Below, in pieces: positions 58,140 to 64,000 of a stretch of DNA of 64,000 nucleotides (position 1 is its first letter; each line of letters starts with the position of its first letter). Source of the stretch: Benincasa hispida (Eukaryota > Streptophyta > Magnoliopsida > Cucurbitales > Cucurbitaceae); NCBI RefSeq assembly GCF_009727055.1, contig NC_052357.1:4247200-4311199 (forward strand), given 5' to 3'. The notes beneath the pieces were generated by a model. The model saw nothing but the letters and a program-made list of their open reading frames with translations, was not told the origin of the DNA and did not search any database. A program made the position numbers and the translations under genes.

Positions 58140-59169
58140 GCAAACATAATTCTTATTTTTTAAAATATAAGCTTGTGAATAATACCTTCTAGCATTCAAA
58201 CAATAATTTTAAATTAAATCTTAACAAACACAAAGACTCAAAGAGTTCAACTTTTAAATAAATTCCAATAGTAAAGCACAATAATTTCAACATTAAAGAA
58301 CAATAATTTTAACAAGCACAAAGACTTAAAGAGTTCAACATTTAAATAAATTCCAATAATAAATTTCAACATTAAAGCACAATAATTTCAACAGTAGTAC
58401 AATAATTTTGACAAACACAAAGACTTCAACATTTAAACAAATGATCGTTTGTAATTTAGATTAAAAAAAAAACAGTTTTAGATCTGATTAAAAATTTGAA
58501 TTTATAACAAAGATCTAATAATTTCAGATCTGATTAAAAGTAACTCTGTTCGTAACGTAACTTATCGTGGCATGGAGAGCAGTGAATGGTGGCAGGCTAA
58601 CGACTAAATTAACGCATGTCTGGTAGTGAGTAGTTAACGGTGGTGGGCTAACGTCTGGCGGTAGGGGCTAGCGGTGGCGTGCTCTACTCGTTAGTCGATC
58701 GGACAGAGTGAGATGATTGTCGTTGGAGTGGAGCACAGAGCAGGGAGCTTGGTCTCTTCTCTTAGATGGAGGCTGCAAAATTAAAAATAAAAAAATGAAA
58801 AAATAAAAAGGAAATGATAGTTTAGGATTTTTATTTTTTAGGTTTGGGCTTGGCGAGTTGGGCTTGGGTTAGTTTTAAGTTTAGAGGAGTTTGGGTTGCA
58901 ATATAATACAATATCAATTATATTATATATTATAAATATGTATTTAAAAAAATATAAAACTATTTAATCGAGGTCGGGGTTTAATCAGAGTCGGGGTTGG
59001 GGTCAGGGTCGAGGCAGGGATACCGTCCCCGTCTCTGCCCCCTTCCAGGACGAGGACCCAAAAACATTCCCTGGTTTGACCCCACCCCCTGATCAAACTG
59101 GGGCATCCTTGACCCGAACGGTTCGGGGCCTCACGGGGATCCGTCCTGCAGGTATTTTTGCCAACCCTA
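58140..59169. other. 5' subterminal region of the hAT element
   Basis: No gene is visible. An A-rich part with repeated 'caataatttcaacattaaag' units (58220-58440) is followed by a GC-rich block of cggtggc/gttaacg words (58590-58760) and the terminal ggtcggggtt / ccccgtctc block (58975-59110), which can pair with itself. Confidence 0.5.
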
Positions 59170-59646
59170 TCTGACGTCTCTACTTAACAGTCATTTTTAA
59201 AATATGCAGAGTAGATAAACAACACACTTAAAAGAATTCAAAGCCAAACAAAGATCAAAGCAAGAGATAAGAAAAATGCATGATATACAGAAAGAAAAAT
59301 TAGTAAAGCAGAAAAGAGGAAACATCCCTAGAATGTATGTCCGATTTGCACGTAGGGACACTTGATAGCACCAAAAATGTTTTATCTCCCTCTTCTTAAT
59401 TCGGGATCATTAGGCTATTTAATGTGTCTAATTGTTGATTTTGTAGGTCTCGAGTGTATAAGAGGTCAAATGAAGCGTTTGGTACGAAAAGACAAAAAAA
59501 CGGCCAAGATAGGAGCTAAATTGCACAAAAGGGGAAAGAAGGCCAAGGAATCACAAAACTGCCCTCAACCGAAGCGTTGCAATGCTAGAAGAAAGAAGCT
59601 ACCTATTTCATAAAGAAACAGGGAAGTGTTGCAAAGCTATATGTAG

Positions 59647-61497
59647 CGTTTTGATGGAGTTAGCATGCAATTAGCGGAAGAAATCAGGTTCAATAAGCAC
59701 TCTAATTCATTAATGTTAGCAATCTAAGTAAGCATGTTCAAGAACAAGAATAGGGTTTTCAGAAAACATACCTTTTAAGAATCCTTTTCAACTTCGAATC
59801 CGGTGTGAATTTCCACAACAACTTCTTATAGACCACAAATTGATCTTCTCTACTATCTCTAGGACTTTAGATTGGATTGTGGGATCCAAAATGAGCTTGA
59901 ATTGTAGGGAATTTTGAGAGAAGAAAATCTGGTTTGGTGGTTTTTGTGCTCAAGTGATGAAGAACACCTTCTTCAACTAAAAACCAGGAAAAAACATATG
60001 CATGGCTGAAATCTCAGCTGAATAACACTGGTTTTTATCCAATCCATCATGCAATCTTATCGCATAAAAACTTGCCACCACCTACTTCAATCATCAAGTG
60101 GAATTGTGAGTATAAGGTGGGAAAAACCCACTAGCTTGGGTTTTTCAATTCTTAAATTTAAATTCAATTTTCTTTAATTAAATTTTAAAAAATATTAAAT
60201 TAAAATTAAAATTGAATTTAATATTTGAATTTTCCAAAAATTCAAATTTCTAATTTTAAATAAAATTAATTCAAAAATTAATTTTAAATAAAATTTAATT
60301 AATTAATTAAAATAATTTAATATCTAATATTAAATTAATAAAATACAAATTCCACAATCATGAATCTTTATTCATGTAATTAATTCTTTTGATTCAAATT
60401 TGAACGTTTCAAATTAAACTCATTACTATATTCTAAGGTTTAATCCGTTTGTGCGCTAGTAGGGGGACCTAATGAACCTACAGATCATGGACTCCAACGA
60501 TCCGAGATTAATTAGTTAAACTCTTTAAACCAAATGAATCAACATTCGTTAACTACAAAGTCACTCCACTAAAGCCCAGTAGTTGCACTCCCTCACTGTA
60601 GACATATTTCTGTCCACTTGAGTTAATCGTAATTAATAAGTCGACCCTTCATAGGTTGTACGTAATAACGATTGGGTCAAATGTCGTTTTACCCCTGAGA
60701 TTACATCTTGCTCCTTAAGTTTCACTGATCATCTAATGAACAATTGGTTTGTGATTCAATCACTAAACCGAGTCCCTCTCAGGCCAACAAGAGGATGAGA
60801 CCCCTTGTTCAAGACCTGGAATCTGTACTTAAGAGAAAAACTTCTTTACTAACCTTAAAAGTGAGCAGGAGTGAGTTCCATCTTGCACCCTATGTCCCCA
60901 GCTATCTATCTGACCTTACCTCTGAAATGGGAGGTTTATTGAGTCGGCGATACTGAGCCAACCCTCACGTATACAAATCTAAGGATAATCCCGAATAAAC
61001 AGAAGTTCATAGTTAGCTCAGAATTAAGGTCGAGCTACCTAGTTCATCAATTTTAATTAGTCAGTCTTAAATAGTAAACAACGTTATAAAGTAAGAGTGA
61101 CTTATTTCTTAGTCCGGTCATATACAAACTCTTTGCATAGGACACCTCCACTCGCTTGTCTTCACATGAACGATTCAGGATCAAATCATTTGTACTAAAT
61201 ATAAAGTAGGCCGCATTTGATAGTGTCACCAGAATAAGGTACCCAACCTTATTCATATACTAAAGACCATTTTGGCTATTTACTTGAACATGATCTATCT
61301 TTATGTCTCCACATAAAGTAGTATTCATATAATAGCCATGAATCTTACTTTATTGGATTTAGTCTTTACAAGTGCAATTTACATATTCAATAATAGTTTT
61401 AGTGAATAAACCTCAATAATATCTTTATTGCAAATAGAATATATTTAATATTTACAAATTGCGAGTTTGAGGACATACAAACCAACACATTGCAACG
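59647..61497 (-). mobile_element. Second copy of the Copia-type solo LTR (minus), diverged
   Basis: It is the same family as 14932-16635: shared blocks include aataagcactctaatt, gagaccccttgttcaagacc, tgagttccatcttgcaccct and ttattgagtcggcg. The right end reads accaaca (61491-61497). The left end near cgttttgatggagttagc is altered, and I find no clean target duplication, so the left boundary is within a few bases. The open frame at 60744-60956 is fortuitous. Confidence 0.8.
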
Positions 61498-61974
61498 CTG
61501 TGACAATTGTTATATAGCAGAATTTCGTTCGAAATGTTAGGTCATAACGTCGTTTTCCATTTTTAGCTTGATTTTCCTTCTCCTTTCCTCCAATTTCTGT
61601 AATACCTTGTCACTTTTAGCATTATTGAAGGAGATTACTGAATTCAGAGCATGATTTGTGGCTAAGAGGTAAGAACTTAACTTGGGTTTTTAGTTTATTT
61701 CCATTCCTACTTGATTATTGAGATTTGGTTGTATTTTGCTGAGGATTGTTCTAGTTTATTGAGATTTTATCTTGTAATCATTCTGATAACTAGCAGAAAT
61801 GCCAGTTATTATAAGCCTTTTATTTAAAATCATGAGGGCTAATAAGTAGAAAATAAGGTGATAATACTTAGAATTTGCGAAAAATCGAGTTTTGCGTCAA
61901 TTAGCACCTAAATCCTCACTGACCCCAATATTATGCGTTACTCCATGCCAAAGTGTCTATTTTTGTAGCTATCG

Positions 61975-63430
61975 CAAGAATCAAACGCATGCGTTGGAAA
62001 TAAGCAATCGAAGACAAACACATGCACTGAATGCAGGTGATCGCGAAGACAAACACATGCGCATGAAAGTTGCGGTGATCGTATGCGTCCATTGCATGGA
62101 AGTTGCGGTGATCAAGCGAATGCGGCGATCAATTGGAAATTTTGGCCACGGAGTGACAACCATAATAGAAGGAAGATCGCAAGATGGGTAGAATGCGTTG
62201 ATGCTTTAGCTAAATTAAGCTCGGATGCATACCTTGGGAGTATCAACAAGATAAGACGACGTGACATTGCCCATACCGCGAAAAAAGCATCAGTAAGCCA
62301 TAACGCAATCATGATAGCTCTCGGCGTTTAAACTCTATAAATAGCCTTTGGACCTTCATTTCAAGACATCCGAACTTTTGCCTCAAGGCAGAGGTTTGTG
62401 ATCACAGATGAGAGCTTGAACAAAATTTTTAGTGAGAATTCTACATCTCCACAAACCAGACTGAGTGACAACCGGAGCTTTTGCCGGAGATAGAGCTCGA
62501 AAGAGACATCTCCACCATTCATCCATGGCACCACCAGCAGCCTTGACGCAGAGTCCTTCATTTTTCTTCTAATCTCTGTATTGTATTACATTTTAGCTTA
62601 AGATATTAAGACATTTTTTGATCAATGCAAATCTTGACTTCTTCATTGCCGTCTTCTTCATCATCTTCATCTCCATCATAATTTATCTTCAGCGTTTATT
62701 TATCAAAGGTAATCGCATGCTTAATCGTGTAGACTAGAGATAGGACACATGTAACAACCCATCGAGAGGTGTATGTTGTGCGAGTATAGTAAGTTAATCC
62801 TCTTTGCTTGGTGAAAGGCTGTAGCAACGCTTGTCTATGGGATGTTGCATTGCTTGTCTATAAGTTAAATAGTCGCATCTAACTGCCTGAGAAGGTAAGA
62901 GATGGAGCGCACTAAAGCAAAGTTCGCATTGTTCCTAGAGATAGGCACAATCTTATGCTCGACGCAACCATGCACTATAGAGATATAGTCATGTGGCTGA
63001 CCACCGAGAGGTGTGCGATGCGTTAGTGCAATGAGCTAGGATTACTCGGGCGATTTAAGATAATAAACATTACTATGCGTTAATGGTTGTTGTGTCTCTA
63101 CCTATTCTCATCGCAAGTCTTCTATTGCTCAATCTGTTTAGTTAGGAGTAGGAGTAGTGTGTAAATCCATTAAACTTATTTTTATTTTTTTTATTCATCT
63201 CCTCAGACGCATTGCTTCATAAGCATTATTGAGTGACAAGTCCCTGTGTTCGACCTCGGATTACCCGAGAAACTTGCGTTCGTGTTATACTTGGCGCGAG
63301 CGTAAGAAAACTTGTGATAGGAATGTATGGTCATTGCATACTAGATTAACACATCTTCATTCAGACGCATGACCTCAGACGCATGGGTGCAAACGCATAA
63401 GTCATGTCCAACGCATGATTGCATGTACAA
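61975..63430. repeat. Clusters of ACGCATG / ATGCG words
   Basis: acacatgc, aacgcatg and gatcg/gcggtgatc words recur at 61985-62130, and cagacgcatg / aacgcatg at 63363-63415. They make overlapping open frames on both strands (61892-62331) that look coding but contain no domain. They appear to be a compositional feature of this LTR family. Confidence 0.5.
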
Positions 63431-64000
63431 CCCCATCTGTCCCTAATAATAATCAACAATTTTCCTCCCAACACATTCTTCAATCTATCTTTCATGGATA
63501 AACTGAAAAATTAAGCTATGATGGTTTGATTGATTGTTTTGATTAGCCCTAATTTGTAATTGTTAGGTAGCTAATCACCTAGAGAAAAATGTTAAGTAAG
63601 TTTGTGAAGTTAAATCGAGATCCCATTTAATAAGCATTACTTTCTAACCTAGATTGATCTCGCTAAAAAATTGATTAGACAATGGAAATCGATTGTTTGG
63701 CTTAACGTTTTCCTTAATCTTAATGCTTGTTGATTTGTTGATTAGTAGAGGATTCTTGCTAATTCTTTGAATTAACTCGTTCTTAAGGACCACTGATTAG
63801 GATATTAATTGAGTAGGCTATTTTTTAATTGGAAATTCTTGCATTGATCTTTCGAATAAATCCATAATAGAATCGAAGGGGAATGGAATAAAGGAAATCA
63901 ACCCAAGCTAGGTGTTTTGCTCGATTAATTGTTTTTACACAAAATTCACTCAACTTACTCCGCACATTTTAATTCACTAGCACACTTTAATTTTCATGCA

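Larger units (their letters stand above)
49472..59169 (-). mobile_element. hAT transposon (9.7 kb including a nested retrotransposon)
   Basis: The terminal inverted repeats are tagagttggcaa (49472-49483) and ttgccaaccccta-type ttgccaaccctA (59158-59169), 11 of 12 matching. The flanking 8-mers tctaacgc (49464-49471) and tctgacgt (59170-59177) match at 6 of 8. GC-rich subterminal blocks lie at both ends (about 49485-49580 and 58970-59150). A BED/hATC transposase remnant is on the minus strand at 56190-58121. Without the 5.9-kb nested retrotransposon the element is about 3.8 kb, a normal hAT size. It sits about 370 bases from the start of the PF20167-like ORF. Confidence 0.85.
59363..64000 (+). 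mobile_element. Plus-strand LTR element, 5' part (LTR about 59363-63290), right edge cut
   Basis: A candidate LTR starts tgatagcaccaaaaatg. It ends near the block ccctgtgttcgacctcgg ... gtgttatac, followed by ttggcgcgagcg (63291-63302), which recalls the TTGGCGCC primer-site region of Athila-like Ty3 elements. Removing the nested solo LTR (59647-61497) leaves an LTR of about 2.1 kb. From 63303 onward the sequence would be the start of the internal region. No coding domain is reached before the window ends. The assignment rests on these end signals only. Confidence 0.45.

Noticed and set aside
61892..62331. Overlapping plus- and minus-strand frames of 60-99 codons
   Set aside because: They are created by repeated ACGCATG words in an LTR; there is no domain and no start context.

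Overview
This is a stretch of plant nuclear DNA: AT-rich, with a multi-exon gene, GT-AG introns and layers of LTR retrotransposons and hAT transposons. The only gene that looks intact is an 18-exon oxidosqualene cyclase (18035-35303, + strand). Its conceptual protein is 766 residues and has the residues expected of a cycloartenol synthase (CAS). From memory the N-terminus and overall sequence most resemble cucurbit CAS, so I infer Cucurbitaceae. That is recognition, not a search result.

Layout. 1-2001: broken plant-mobile-domain (PMD) gene, cut by the left edge. 2267-2450: short plastid ndhH fragment in nuclear DNA. 2629-10210: old Copia element whose gag is split by a Ty3-type solo LTR (3917-5800). 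10211-18034: intergenic DNA with hairpin MITE-like repeats, a 517-bp non-autonomous hAT element with 12-bp TIRs (12311-12827), and a Copia-type solo LTR with a perfect 5-bp target duplication (14932-16635). 18035-35303: the CAS gene. Intron 3 has a GC donor, intron 8 carries a TRIM-like element, intron 11 holds a nearly complete but decayed Copia element (27479-32409), and intron 17 holds a foldback element. 35304-43660: gene-free, repeat-rich DNA with a degenerate minisatellite and more MITE copies.

43670-64000 is a nest of mobile elements. A minus-strand LTR-type element carries a broken 'putative plant transposon protein' ORF (46382-49098) and its 3' LTR (about 43670-45314). Close to the start of that ORF sits a 9.7-kb hAT element (49472-59169) with a broken BED/hATC transposase on the minus strand. 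Inside the hAT element is a 5.9-kb gag-only LTR retrotransposon (49588-55492). From 59363 a further plus-strand LTR element begins; it is interrupted by another solo LTR (59647-61497) and runs off the right edge.

The CAS gene would make cycloartenol, the plant sterol precursor, from 2,3-oxidosqualene. Nothing else here looks like a triterpene pathway gene (no P450, acyltransferase or glycosyltransferase), so there is no visible metabolic cluster. The other coding remnants are mobile-element genes. I found no convincing rRNA, tRNA or CRISPR.
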